From Perca fluviatilis (lineage: Eukaryota; Chordata; Actinopteri; Perciformes; Percidae): 64,000 bases of DNA. The position numbers were made by a program, and so were the translations under genes. The notes under the pieces are model-generated. The model did no database searches, was not told where the DNA came from, and saw only the letters and a list, made by a program, of their open reading frames with translations. This document shows, piece after piece, positions 47,014-60,560 of the stretch. Within the stretch, counting starts at the first letter, position 1. The number at the start of each line of letters is the position of its first letter. Location: positions 25,327,883 to 25,391,882 of the forward strand of contig NC_053119.1 in the NCBI RefSeq assembly GCF_010015445.1, read 5' to 3'.

Positions 47014-50000
47014 TTTTGAGTGTTGCGCTGGCCCTGAAGTGACACAACGAGGGTATAAATAGAGCAGGCCCACAGATCATAGTGCCAGACAGAATGTGGC
47101 ATCTGCTGTGCTGGGAGTGCAATGTGTTGGAGAGCCTCTAAACTCCTCTCCATTCCTTTTCCCTCTCCTCTCAGTCTCTCATCTTCCTCCCTTCTAGTCC
47201 TGTTGATTTCCTCCCTCTCGCTACCTTTATCATCTTTATGTCTCGTCCTCCTATTCCTTTTCCACTTTCTTCCTTCAGTCTCTCCCTCCCTCTGCCTCAT
47301 TTTCCTTTTGTCCTGCCTCCCTCTCGCATACTGCCACACATCTGCTGCCATGTGCTGAGTGTTGCGGAGCAGTCCCAGTTTCAATTTAGGCTATAAGATC
47401 CTATTTCTAAACACACAGAGGGAACCGGAGAGGGGGGGAAAGCGAGCGATAGAAACATAGGAAGTGGGGGGATAAAGGCAGATAGATGGCCCTGCAGTGG
47501 TTAACATCAAAGCGTGATTTCACATTAAAGGTGGTTTACAAATTCCTCAACCGCAATGCTACACATGTTCCATGTAAAAGCAATTTAATCCCATGGGATT
47601 ATGTGGTGTACTTGCAAGGCAATCTTGAGTGGGACGGGCAACTCCGTAAGCACGGGAGATAAAAGCTAAGTCATTGTGATTCTCTGCAGGTTATTTCCCA
47701 CCCAGAGCCAATTATCAATCCTACTGATTTAGCGATTCATTTTCCTGCTCTCAGTATAAAGCCATTACAAAGTGACCGTAACCCCCTCTATGTCAAATAT
47801 ACAGGAAAGCGTATCCCAACAACATGACTCATTCATACTTTCCACCCACACTCCCCCTACACATCCTTACACCACAAAAAAAATTCAATTAAGAATGATT
47901 TCCTTCTAGCGTCGCTGTACTAACTGTATTCATTCATCTACCAGTGTTTTTTTTATTTATTTCCCAGAAGCACATCACTTAATCTCATAATCTGCTTTTG
48001 CTGTGACTAGTGTTGGATTCCCTCAAAGACAGGGGACAGACCGCACAACACAAGTACACGTGCACACGCGCGCGCACGCACACGCACACAAAGTCCCAGT
48101 GTCAGCCAAATTAATAAGCAGCTTAGCTGTCATTAGATTTCCATTTTTAAAATGATTCATACATTCTTTATGCCTGCTTCCCCTTTTTCTTTTCATGCTA
48201 TATCCTTCTCCTCAGCTGCCTCCACGCTCTGTGACAGGTAGTCTTCTGCGTTTGTTTGCTGACTCTGCGCCATGTCCACCCTCTGGCAGTCCAGTAATTG
48301 TTTTAAGAGTTGATATTGGACACTGGCAGTTGGAGACTTGCAGCAGGGGAGCGAGTTAGAGGGAGGGGGGGGCTGCCAACAGGAACATGGAGAACTGTCC
48401 GTCAGAGAACAGCGGCAGGTCATCTTTTCATCCTTTTGTTTGCTCGCAAAGCAGTGTTCGCGCCTGTGAAGACGAAATTCAATCTTCCTCCTTTCACTCA
48501 CCGTTTTTCTCTCCCCTCCACATCAGCCCACCCCTGCTAAAACTATTGTCCGCTTTCTATTGTCCCTCGAACCTTCTCTTCCCCTTTTCTCACTCTTCTT
48601 CTCTGTCTCTCGGTCTTCTTCTTTCTCACGACTCCGTCAGTCACATCGGCAACACACACAAAAGAATCTCCTCAATTTTGTTGGCCTTGGGTGTAGTTGT
48701 TTGAGTGAACATTGTGTGAATCTCTTTTGGCTTTAAATCTGTAATTACCCCCCCCCCCACTGTGTCAGGGAAAGAATTAAGGTTTTTTGACTAGTGCGGT
48801 GTTACCTTGAGATCAATGCTCGACTCTGCTCAAACGACAGATGAAATGACTTGGAAGGTCAGTTTCAACATTAAAAGATAATGAGGGGTTTGTGATGTGA
48901 AAGGCTTTATTTTACTATTTTTTTCTAAGGCAGGTTGTCAGGTTTCTGTGGGGAATGTGTTTTCTATTTCTTTTCCAAACAACAAGTGTGTGGAAAGCCT
49001 TAAATCATCATCGGCACACGCAAAATTGTGAAAGCGTGATTGGTTTGGCAGCCAAATAGAGCATTTCTTGCCAAGTTGCAACAACTTTCAGAGGTGTCTC
49101 TTTTTCTCACATGCTTTGCCTATCTCTCTAAACACACTCACCTTAGAGCTGTCTCTCTTTCAGTGTGTCGCAAGCTGAGTCCCAGACAGTCAAGCGTGAG
49201 ACCCAGAGGATGCCATCCCAGGATTTGGAAGGTTTCGAAGGCTTTTGGCACGGGGTATTTATCCTGAAAATTTCCCAGGGCCACATCAGTGCCAGGATGC
49301 CATACGTCAGGGGGCACAGAGGAGCATTGTGACCCGGCACCCACGTTTAGGGGCCTGCTGAGAGGGACCACAGAGGAAAACACTGAATGTCATTGTTACA
49401 TAGCGCCAATGATCTGCTCTGTGCCCTGCGCTATGATGTCATGGCAGTCATTTGTCCAGCTGTGGCCAAGCACGCATGTCTGATGAAAGAGGCCATTAAT
49501 CTCAGCATAGTGTGGATTTGAGTATTCTTGCATGCAAGCTATATTTAATGCTAATTTCACTATGCAGCTATATTTTCACTCACACAACTTCTTTTTCAGG
49601 TTTTTTTCAGTTTCAAGGTTTTGGATGCTAAACGTCTAAGTGGTGCGCTTTCTCCTCGGCAGAGTGCGGCTCAGTGGCGAGTACACACTTGTTTGCTATT
49701 GATGAAGCACAGATGTAGCAGGAAAATGAGCATGTCATGAGTGAAGCCAAGACATAACAACCTCAGACAAACCGTCCATTGTGTTTGACTCACTTTTTTC
49801 CTTCCTCTGTGAGAAGAATCAATGTATGTCCAACAGATCTTAACCAGATTAGGGCTGGACTACTTCATTAAACAGAAAATCTTCTGTTAACTCCAGACTA
49901 TGTATGTCACAGGTTTAGTTAATTTTTTTGTTCAATAAATATTTAGTTACTAAACACATGAGAGTAAACATGACAGCACAATGGGTTTATATAGGTGCAG

Positions 50001-50026
50001 TTACGTTCTAATGAAGCAAAGATTCC
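45640..50026. other. Intergenic, unique stretches plus microsatellite
   Basis: No gene. A GT microsatellite lies at 46931-47010 and a pyrimidine-rich tract at about 47150-47330. Parts such as 46560-46760 and 47500-47790 are repeat-free and could be conserved non-coding sequence. Long minus-strand frames at 46837-47384 are produced by the GT repeat and the CT-rich tract. Confidence 0.35.
46931..47010. repeat. (GT)n microsatellite
   Basis: GT run of about 37 units ending in GCGCGC. Confidence 0.97.
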
Positions 50027-50030
50027 TTAA

Positions 50031-50526
50031 AGGTCCCATGGCATAAATATTTCACTTTTTTAACATTAATATGCGTTCCCCCAGCCTGCCTATGGTCCCC
50101 CAGTGGCTAGAAATAGCGACAGGTGTAAACCGAGCCCTGGGTATCCTGCTCTGCCTTTGAGAAAATGAAAGCTCAGATGGGCCGATCTGGAATCTTGCAC
50201 CTTATGAGGTCATAAGGAGCAAGGTTACCTCCCCTTTCTCTGCTTTGCCCGCCCAGAGAATTTGGCCCACCCATGAGAAAGAGACATCATGGCTTTCAAA
50301 CGAGCAAAGTGGCAGTTGGTCAAGGCCACCCCCCCTCCCCTCTCTCCTCCTCAATAGCTTCAGACACAGAAATGGCACATACTAAGGAAAGCTCATTGTT
50401 GGACTGGCTCTAGTGGCTGTAATTCTGCACCAAGGCTACATTTTGGGAAAGAGACTTCAGAAACAGTATTAGGGGACCACTAAGGCCAGTAGAAAAGCAT
50501 CCAAAGAGCACCATGTCATGGGACCT
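50031..50526. mobile_element. TTAA-flanked MITE (AGGTCCCATG ends)
   Basis: 496 bp from AGGTCCCATGGCATAAA to CATGTCATGGGACCT, with TTAA at 50027-50030 and 50527-50530. Terminal complementarity is about 14 bp. The interior includes CTTATGAGGTCATAAGGAGC, itself a short palindrome. Non-coding. Confidence 0.82.
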
Positions 50527-50530
50527 TTAA

Positions 50531-53279
50531 GAGGAGAACTCTGTCATATGATATTTGCTTTGGTATTTTAGTGACTCGCCATGCACTGTACAGTAGAAGC
50601 AGTGTCATTGGCAATCCAGAAGTGCACCACATCTTTGGTGTCAAGCTCTACAATGTTTTGCATAGTCTGCCTGTTTGCCCTATAAGCACCTGTGCTCTGT
50701 ACTATTTTGGTGACAGTGGGTGGAGGCCAAATAATACATCATTATGTAACCAAAACCTGACCACGATAACCATTGGAATTTAAGCCGAGAAAGATGAATT
50801 AACCTTAAAAAGAGAAATGAACTGACTGTGGCAGTTTATACTGTATGTGCTACCGTATATTCATGTATGGACTGCTGTACTGTACTGTATATTCACACTT
50901 GCAACTCCTTGACAAGAACACTTCTTTCCTATTACATGCAGCTCTGTTCTCACAGTCCATTACCGAAATCTTCCTTTTGGGCATAAATCCAACAGGAAGT
51001 TCAAGGATGGCCACTTCCTAAGATAAAACTACAGCCTATACACAGATCACCTTCGCAAGATTGAGTTTACTTTCCTATCTTCAGCCAACAGACCTCTCCC
51101 ATTAAAGACTGGAACGGAGAGAGGTCCAATCCCAGTGTCTGTTCTCAGAGACAGCTGTCCACAATTCATTGAGTTGATGATAGAATGAATTAAGAAATGA
51201 ACACTCAATAAAAAACGTCTGGAAACTAGATGGTATTGCTGGCTAGGACTGGTGTAGCCAATTACTTTGTGTGAGCTAATAGAAATTAGAATTTTTTGTC
51301 CTTTTTAGGTATGATCTGAGTGATTACATAGGATCAGAAAAACAATATTTTAATGATAAGATGATAAAATAATAAGAAGGAAATGTTTGTTTCACTCAAA
51401 AGCTATACTATTTATGTTTGGTTATGAGCATGATACAATTTCAAGTGTATGCAACAAATATCCAACTGTTGCTCAAGCTAAGTTATATGTTCAACATACA
51501 TTTTAAAAAGTAATCTGCTATACTGCCTGAATATCTCTCCCATGCGTAACCACTGAGTGAAAGGACTACTGATGTATGATACATTTCAATTTGCTTCAGG
51601 AATACAAGCCTGAGCTTAATTGCTTCCACACACTGAACTGCGCAGTGAGAATTCAAAGTCATCATATTAGCTGTGCTGGATGTTTGATTCTGAACAACGT
51701 TATTACCGCCGTCCCCCCACCCCCGACACCCTGTTTCTGCAGCTCTGAGCAAAAAAGTGGACGCTGAAGCCTGCAGGAAACTGCTGGTTGCACATCGTTG
51801 CCCTACGACTAGTGGTGTAAGACAGTTACCGTGGTTACAGAGTGTGTGTAAGAGGCTGATAAGAGCAGGGATATGATCAAACAGGGGTAGGCAAGGGCGA
51901 GGTACGGTGAAGGAATATATGCCAAGGCAGTGATGGGGATTCACCTGGCTCATGTGCTTTGTGTCTTCGATTCATGTCTGTCTGTCCATCTGGTATCGTG
52001 CTTCTGTTTCTAAGGAAAGCCGTATAGGAGACTTCTACTTCACGGAGACAGAAGATATATCAATATATGCTATAAAAAGGCAGTGATAAAAAAAAAGTGA
52101 TATGTAGCCTATTTTTTTTTTTGATTTTCATAAAGCTACCTAAATAACAAAAAAAATACATTTTGTGTCTTATTGAACTGGATCACCTAAATGAAATAAA
52201 TCACTACAATTTTTTTTTTTATTTAGTCAGAGGTAGAACCCGGGCTTCGAAAACAGACGTGATGCAGTGCTCTCTGGGGATTATTGATTAAATGACTTAT
52301 TGATGGAAGGCTGGAGCCCCAAAGCTGGATATTGATTCTGTCTTTCTAGGGAATAGAGGAGGCAGCCATAAAGAGATTCTGTAACTCATAATAGCCTCGC
52401 AGAGGTTAAGAGAAGATTGTGAACAATGTGGTACCATAATCTGTGAAGGGCTATATTGCTCATGATGTCAGAATTTTGGTAATGCACACACGCATACGCA
52501 CACACGCACACACCCAAAGGATGTAAGTATTTGTCAAATCTAAACTCAGATTAACCCGACCGTTGGAAGTAGCAGTCCTCTCAGTCTCCACCCTCTCTTA
52601 TGTGAGTATTTCTGTTTTCATGAGGGAGCACTCAAAATATGTTTTTCTCCTTTAATAGGGGAGAGACGAGGCAGCAAGACAGAGATTAGTGTAGATATGC
52701 CTTTGGCAGTAGACAATAATCAGTTGATGTTCTGCGTGATACATCTGATAATGTGTTCTGGACATATTTAAGATTTATGTCCATTTGAGAAAATGGGAAA
52801 GAGAGGCTGCAGTATAGCAATTTAAAAATGGATGATCTTACGTCTGAGACTGGCCTCACAGGTTTAGGTGGAGGTAAGCACAAATATGCACTTTTGAACT
52901 CAAAAGTAAAATAAACCAGTGTATGTATTCAGATAACTTCACTCTCTTACATTTCACACTGAGGCTGTCTGATATTGTTTACCATGTCAATATAAGCACA
53001 TTTGCCTGCCAGATGAATATGTGCTGCATAAAATAAAGAATGTCTAAATTATGCCAGCTACGGTCCTATAATCCACCAAGGGGGCTGGAACACATGCGGT
53101 GATAGATTCCAGCCCGATGACCCAGCAGGTCTTGACTTTTTGAGGAGAGGATTTTTGAACTGTAGTTCTGGCATGTAAGAAGAAAGTTTGAAAAGAAAAA
53201 ACTACTTACATTTATACAAATTACATTCTTGACACCTGTTTTCTGGACGCAGGGCACACCTTATGTATAAGGGGTTAAC
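50531..53279. other. Intergenic, no gene supported
   Basis: The longest frame, 156 residues on the minus strand at 51483-51953, has no domain, no splice context and ordinary intergenic composition, so it is treated as chance. T-runs occur at 52109-52120 and 52209-52220, and a CA-rich patch at 52484-52515. Confidence 0.4.
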
Positions 53280-53283
53280 TTAA

Positions 53284-53849
53284 CCCTTGTGTTGACTTCG
53301 GGTCACATTGACCCGTTTTCAATTTTTGTTTTATATCAGAAAATATGGGACGTAGAAATAAGCGCTGAAATGTAGCCTGGTTGACACCAGACCCTTCTCA
53401 GCTGTAACTGAGAGTGGGTCTGGGAAAGGTTCATTTCCAAAGGGGCGTCACTCAAATGACTCTGGGCGCAATTGGATAGTCCAACCAATCAGACCAATGA
53501 TCTGGGTGACGCTGCGCTTCGGTAGCAGTCATGTTGAATGTAAACAAAAAGCTGCTCGCCGTTGCTGCACTATCGTCATCGGTTGTGATTGGTGTAAAGC
53601 CCGCCTCAGCAGTTGTGATTGGTGCCTCGATTTTGGGGACATTGGAAATGGGTTTGAATGGGCTCTTCGCCAGACTGACTTGCAGAGCAAATCTCAAATT
53701 TGCCAGAAGTTCGTCAGGGTTTACCCAGGCTAGCTGAAATGTGTAGAAGAAAAATTTAACAATTTAAAACATTGGAAAAAGCAAAAACAAACTGTGAAAA
53801 AAAAAGGCGTCAAAAACGTTGAAAGGTTGACGGGAAGACAACACAAGGC
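53284..53849. mobile_element. TTAA-flanked MITE (CCCTTGTGTTGAC ends), copy 2, interrupted
   Basis: TTAA at 53280-53283 and 53850-53853. The outer parts match the complement of 37793-37959 (GACTTCGGGTCA, ACCCGTTTTCAATTTTTGTT, AAATATGGGACGTAGAAATA). A 360-bp element is inserted at 53373-53732 in its middle. Removing that insert and one duplication copy restores the arrangement of copy 1. Confidence 0.85.
53373..53732. mobile_element. 360-bp element with 9-bp duplication GCTGAAATG
   Basis: Ends TAGCCTGG and CCAGGCTA, flanked by perfect 9-bp repeats GCTGAAATG (53364-53372 and 53733-53741). The intact copy 1 shows only one such site (AGCTGAAAATGTG when complemented), confirming this as a duplication. 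Eight or nine bases fit hAT-, Merlin- or Mutator-like elements. The apparent signal-peptide-like frame at 53531-53737 lies almost wholly inside and is not a gene. Confidence 0.85.
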
Positions 53850-54168
53850 TTAAATCCTTGAAACTAAAGAGAGTTTAAACAGGAAATCAGAAATACTTGC
53901 ATAGATTGCAAAGCACCACCGTCTGCAGCCACCAAAATGACCATGGAGTTAAATTGACAACAACTTGCATTCTTGGGAGAATATTGTATGATTTTGATTT
54001 TACAATATCTTGGATGACATTTTTTAGAAAATGCTGCTCTGTATCTCTGTCCTTTATAAGCACTCTCCCTGCACAACGTGTGCTTGTTACTTCCTCCGTC
54101 ACCTGTATCTCACTGCTCACTGCCTCTGATCAGTCTTGACAGGTGTCCTTCCCCTACCTTGCTCTAGA

Positions 54169-55824
<1,656 letters not shown>

Positions 55825-56270
55825 TCATGAAGTGGCGTACGTATGACACGCCAATTCGTATGCCATTATTGGCGTGTTATCAAGACGCATACTCGTTTTT
55901 TAGCGTGTTTATCAACGCCGTTTGGCCTCCGTTGACTTCCATTACCTTGCGATTGCGCGTGAATTGACGCCGTAGCGAGTAGTATGAAAGGGCGAATCGC
56001 CGCACAGGGAGGTTGGTCGGTGTGGCGGATGGGTAAAACACAGAGGACTTTCACCCAGGAGAGTTGGGGATCGCATCCCGCGTGTGACTTTGTGTCCCGT
56101 GTGCGATGTTTTCTTTCCACATTTGTTGTTTTCCTAAACCTAACCAGTTCTTCTTTTTCCTAAACCCAACCCGCGTGGGACGTTCCTAAACCCAACCGTA
56201 GCCTCGCGATAACACGTAGCCTCGCGATAACACGCCACGTGGCTTTAGAAAGTGCCACGTGGCGTGTATG
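55825..56270 (+). repeat. Dispersed repeat with tRNA-Glu-like core (copy 2)
   Basis: 56045-56062 is identical to the 18-base core at 37281 (GGACTTTCACCCAGGAGA), followed by GGGGATCGCATCCC. Upstream lies GACACGCCAATTCGTATGCC and other CG-rich words. Downstream are TCCTAAACCCAACC repeats and a local duplication of GTAGCCTCGCGATAACACG (about 56200-56235). It probably extends to ~56400. Confidence 0.5.
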
Positions 56271-56587
56271 TTTACGTTGTGACGTTGCAGACTGCCGTCC
56301 GTTGTATAGAGCGTGGACATATGCGTGGACATACGCGGATAGCTCAAAATGCGTAAAGATAACACGCCACTTGGCTTTAGGAAAATGGCGTGTATGTTTA
56401 CACGAAGTCATGATATCATGTTGGACATGCACTTCTTTTAACACCATTCAACACTCACTGGGAACACAGGACTGCATTTTCTCATACGATATTGCTTTCG
56501 CTCACTTTGCTCATTCCCCGAAGGAAACCACAAGGCAGGAGTTTAATTTCATCTCATCCCCAGATATTGCCATTGTTGTTATTATAA

Positions 56588-56770
56588 CTTGTTTTTTGGG
56601 GCATTTTTAGGCCTTTATTTTCACAGGACAGATGAAGACATGAAAGTGGAGAGAGAGGGGGAATGACATGCAGGAAAGGGCCGCAGGCCGGAGCCTAACC
56701 CGAGGCCGCTGCGTCGAGGAGTAAACCTCTATATATGTGCGCCTGCTCTACCAACTGAGCTAAACCGGCC
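56588..56770 (-). mobile_element. tRNA-derived SINE
   Basis: On the minus strand it starts GGCCGGTTTAGCTCAGTTGG with a perfect pol III A box (TAGCTCAGTTGG, 56751-56762). A degenerate B box GGGTTAGGCTCC lies ~50 bases later (56690-56701). The body has TGCATGTCATTCCCCCTCTC, and the 3' end is A-rich (AAAGGCCTAAAAATGCCCC, AAAAAAC). TATAACTT occurs near both outer flanks (56584-56591 region and 56779-56786) and may be the remnant of its target duplication. Confidence 0.75.
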
Positions 56771-56786
56771 AGAGTTAGTATAACTT

Positions 56787-58584
56787 TAATAGCATTAATG
56801 ATTATATTTGAATACCAGCAATACATCACTGTTTTTAAACAGAAGACATTTTTGGAAATTTGGGGAGAAGTCTCAAATCTAAAGACAGGTCGAAAGTCTC
56901 ATTAGTCACAATACAAGTATTTCAGATCATTGGCGTTGCCAGGTCCTTTTTCCAGGGCTTCGGCCCCGAATGTTTTGACTGTTGCCCCGAATGTCATTTT
57001 AAATGTAGGCAACACAAAGTTTAGGAGCGCAATATAAGGATTTTGTTTGAAGCTCACGTGACGTTTACAGTCTATGGTTCAGGCTCAAACACACAGAGCT
57101 CTGAAGCAGACCCGTGCGTCGCGTTGTGTCTGTTCTCTGTAAAAATAGAGATGAGCAGCGCAGCAGCTTCCGTGGTCTGTGCCGCTTCAGGTAGGCTAAT
57201 TATAATGGACGCGCTCTGCTGTGGGCATGCTGCGGCAGACATGTCGCGCTGCGTCTGTGCGTTATATTTTCAATGTGCACAAAGTTCTGAACATGACCAG
57301 AAATCTTGCTGATACACATATAAGCTATTACAGACAGGGCTTTATGAATTAATTTAAATTAATGTATCATTGAGGTGAAAAAGTGCCACATGCACATTTA
57401 AAGAGGTTACTTCCCCAATAAAGGACACAAAAGAGGAGGGAGGAGTATGCCTACATGTGTGCTGACTCAGCAGATAACATTAAATGACAAAAGTTGATCT
57501 ACAGGAGAATACATATTTTAAAATAAATGCCTGAGAGCCTTACTGCATTATATTCCATTTTGTTTTTATATTTTGAATTGTCATCTATGTTTCCCTCCCT
57601 TTACATAAAAAAATATATTTCCGGCATTAATTGATTCAGAAAAGGTAGAAATAGATACAAATTCACCAAAATGGAGGAAATTAAGTGTAACATTTTCTGG
57701 GGTAGGACTCCCAAACTCCCCCACATCATATGTCACTTCACAAATCTGGACAACATCTATGGCTTTGGGTTGCCAGGCCAGGTGTGATTAGGCCAACTGT
57801 TGGTGCCATCTAAATAACATCTACAAACTGGGCAGCTGAAATGAACATACACTGGCTAACAAGCTGAGCAAGGCAATCGCCATTTTGCATTGCATTCAGT
57901 GTATTTAAACGGGTCCAGGCTAACCCCCGAACCTTCTCAAGTCCTAGAAACGCCTCTGTTTCAGGTCTTTGAGCACTGGCCATGATTTATGTCCTACTGC
58001 AACATTCTTTCTTACAAAGCAATTTTATAATATTTTATTGGTTGGGATTATTATAATAGATATAACTGGTTATGCAACACAAAAAGCACTGGATGAGTTA
58101 CAGAACATCAAGACAATGATGTAATCACATAACTTCATAAATGCCTGGTTTTGCATATATTTGCAAAATATTTACAATAACCTGCAATTATTTTTCAGTT
58201 TATTCCTATTAATTTATTACAGTTTGCACTTGTATTTAGTTATTATCACTGTATTTTTTTTTATATATTTAATAAATAAAATAAATAACTAAATAAAGAC
58301 AACCAAAATGGCTAAGGTTTCCGGTTACCATCTTTGTTGTGTACTGTACACTGAACGAAATCCATAAATATGGGTACCTTATGCAGACGTGTATATATTT
58401 CTTTCTTTTATTTTCATTTTAATTAGCATTTTTAAAATGTGGTGACATGAAGAAAAGCTTTTTTTTTTTTGATTTAATTTGTTTTTAAATGTACAGTTAG
58501 TGCTAGCTAATGTTAACTTCAGTTGAGGTAACGTTAACGTTAGCTAGCTCCTGACCGACTGTAACTTAACGGTAACATTACCTG
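56787..58584. other. Intergenic, no gene seen
   Basis: GC-richer around 57040-57310 with a short open frame (57043-57312) but no recognisable domain. AT-rich with repeated AATAAAT words near 58190-58300. Confidence 0.35.
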
Positions 58585-59150
58585 AATGGCTCAGAGATCT
58601 TCAACAGGGGGTCCGGGACCCTTAGGGGGTCCTCAGAGTCACTGCAAGGGGGGCCTCCAAATTATTGTTAATTTTTGAAAGTTTTTTTTTTAAATGTCTT
58701 AACATGAATCAAACATATTATTAGCAAATATAAATACCCATTGATGATAGGCTTACTGGCCTTGGTTGGTAGTCACTAAGCCATCCACACGTACAGTTAA
58801 TAAGGATTCACTGTGCCACATGTATGTTTAACATTAAGAGATGATTTATAAAATCATGCCAACAATTATTATTTTCATAGCTTAGTATTCTGTGCAAAAA
58901 AAAGGTATATGATGACCTGTATATGCTTTATATCATTTGTCATAATTTATGATTTCTGGAATAAAGTTCAAAAACAAAAAGGTATATGTAAAGACTTTAG
59001 GCCGCCCTCCACGTTTTTGCAGGCCCAGTTAAACATGCAACTTAATTTTATACATATATGTATGTAGTGGGGGGTGTCCCTGCTCCATGCATAGACAGTA
59101 TGGCTCCATGTCTCATTCAGTTAAGCCTTAAGGGGTCCTTGGTTTAGCTA
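58585..59150. repeat. Decayed dispersed repeat (GGGGTCC words)
   Basis: Left part TTCAACAGGGGGTCCGGGACC and right part TTAAGGGGTCCTTGG resemble a dispersed fish repeat. Ends and superfamily cannot be set. Confidence 0.4.
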
Positions 59151-59299
59151 GCTAATCAATTAACGTTAGCTTACAGCTGGGGGCAAAGGCAAAGTTAAAC
59201 AAACATTAGCGTCACGATTAGCGTTCATTATTACATCACTACATCTGAAAATAACTAGCTAATGCTCGACCATGAAACAACCAGCTAAGTTAAAGTGAC

Positions 59300-59711
59300 T
59301 TATTCCAACTGTAAGAGTATTTTCCTTCTAACGTTACCTGCCTCCGGTGAGGAGTGTCGCTGTCTGCTCTAGTGCTGCTTGCCAAACGGGCTTTCTCTCT
59401 CTCCAGCCTCGGCGTGTCTCTCCTCCGCCGCTCTCACACACACACACACACGAGCAGGAAGTAGAAAAAAAAGCAGACAAATAAGGAAGTAAATGCCGTG
59501 GGATCGAAGCTGGAGCCTCTTCTCTGCTGTAAAGTGAAAGTAGATCAGTCGACAGCTCAGTAACGTTAATAGAATTCAAGGCACAACGGCTGTGCTAAGG
59601 AAGTTAGCTAGCTGTCAAGCTAATTTCTTCACTGCCCAGTGCCTCCACATTAACGTTATTCCAAAACATACCCTAGACAGGAAAACAGAAGGCGAGAAAA
59701 GACACACTCGA
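59300..59711 (+). promoter_or_regulatory. Possible trim44 promoter and non-coding first exon
   Basis: A local rise in GC and CpG (CTCCAGCCTCGGCGTGTCTC, CTCCTCCGCCGCTC near 59402-59435) lies 0.9-1.2 kb upstream of the trim44 start codon. It is followed by an excellent splice donor A|GTAAGT at 59712. A matching acceptor (pyrimidine tract, then TATAAG|G) is at 60521-60522, 39 bases before the ATG. A spliced 5'UTR is therefore plausible. No transcript evidence is available. Confidence 0.3.
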
Positions 59712-60521
59712 GTAAGTACACCGCAGTGAGATGCTAACTGGTAAAGCCCCACGGGGAGAGGGAGAAAATGCCTGTGCGTGTTTGTGTGAGGAAGCACCGT
59801 ATTATTGTGTGAGACAGGAGAAATAGCAGAGAGCTGTGGTAAAAGAGGGGAATTTTTTTTATTATTATTATCTGCGTTACAGCCCTTTTTCTACCGGTTG
59901 TTTATGTCAGCAGTGGGGGGAGAGTACACACACACATAGCTCAGGAGAGAGGAAGGCTCCGAGGAGAAAGAGAAAATGAGGAGAGAGAAAAAAAGGAGTT
60001 GTGTGTGTTCTGTAAACAAGGCATGCACCATGGTCTCTCTTCACTCGTTCAGCTTCACTCCCGCAGAATTGAAAGTAGGGGTGAGAGAGGACATAATAAG
60101 ACACAAACGGACAAAACATGTAAAGGTTAGGGCCTGGTGACGTGTAGAGGGAGGTGAGATAAGAGTGTAGCCAGGTGGTGGGTCATGCTGAGTGTACAGC
60201 CCTGCTCAGCACTTTCTGTTTGGGATTCAGTAAACAAAGTGAGTGTGTTTGTACACATAAGAGTGTCCCGTGACTGCAGATGTGTGTATTCTCCGTGCAA
60301 AACGATGTGTGTGTTTTTTGTAGCTCGTGTGATAGTGTTGCACTGGATGCTGTTTCCTGTGGACTTTGGCTCTCTCCATACATCATCTGGTGTGGGATAT
60401 TATATCCGAGGGGGGATTAGTCCTGAGGAACTTGGACTTTCCCCTGTGCAAAAATAGGTGATGTTCACAAAAGGTCACAGCTATTAATAACCTGTCTTCT
60501 ACTCTGTGTGTCTCCTATAAG

Positions 60522-60560
60522 GACTTACGTCTCTTATCTCCAAAATTATAATCAGCCACC
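60522..60560 (+). other. Putative 5'UTR segment and splice acceptor of trim44
   Basis: The tract CTGTCTTCTACTCTGTGTGT leads to an AG at 60520-60521. From there 39 bases run to the ATG. An in-frame TAA at 60549-60551 shows the coding sequence cannot start further upstream, and the start context GCCACCATGG is a textbook Kozak site. Confidence 0.4.

Noticed and set aside
46837..47384. Minus-strand frames with long His-Thr runs
   Set aside because: Translation of the GT microsatellite and a purine-rich tract.
51483..51953. 156-residue minus-strand frame
   Set aside because: Longest frame outside genes and repeats, but no domain, no consistent codon bias and no splice or poly-A context; length is within chance for 64 kb.
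53531..53737. 68-residue frame that looks like a secreted protein (basic start, hydrophobic core, Ala-x-Ala)
   Set aside because: It lies almost entirely inside the 360-bp transposon at 53373-53732, ends across its duplication, and has no splice or promoter context; resemblance to a signal peptide is by chance.
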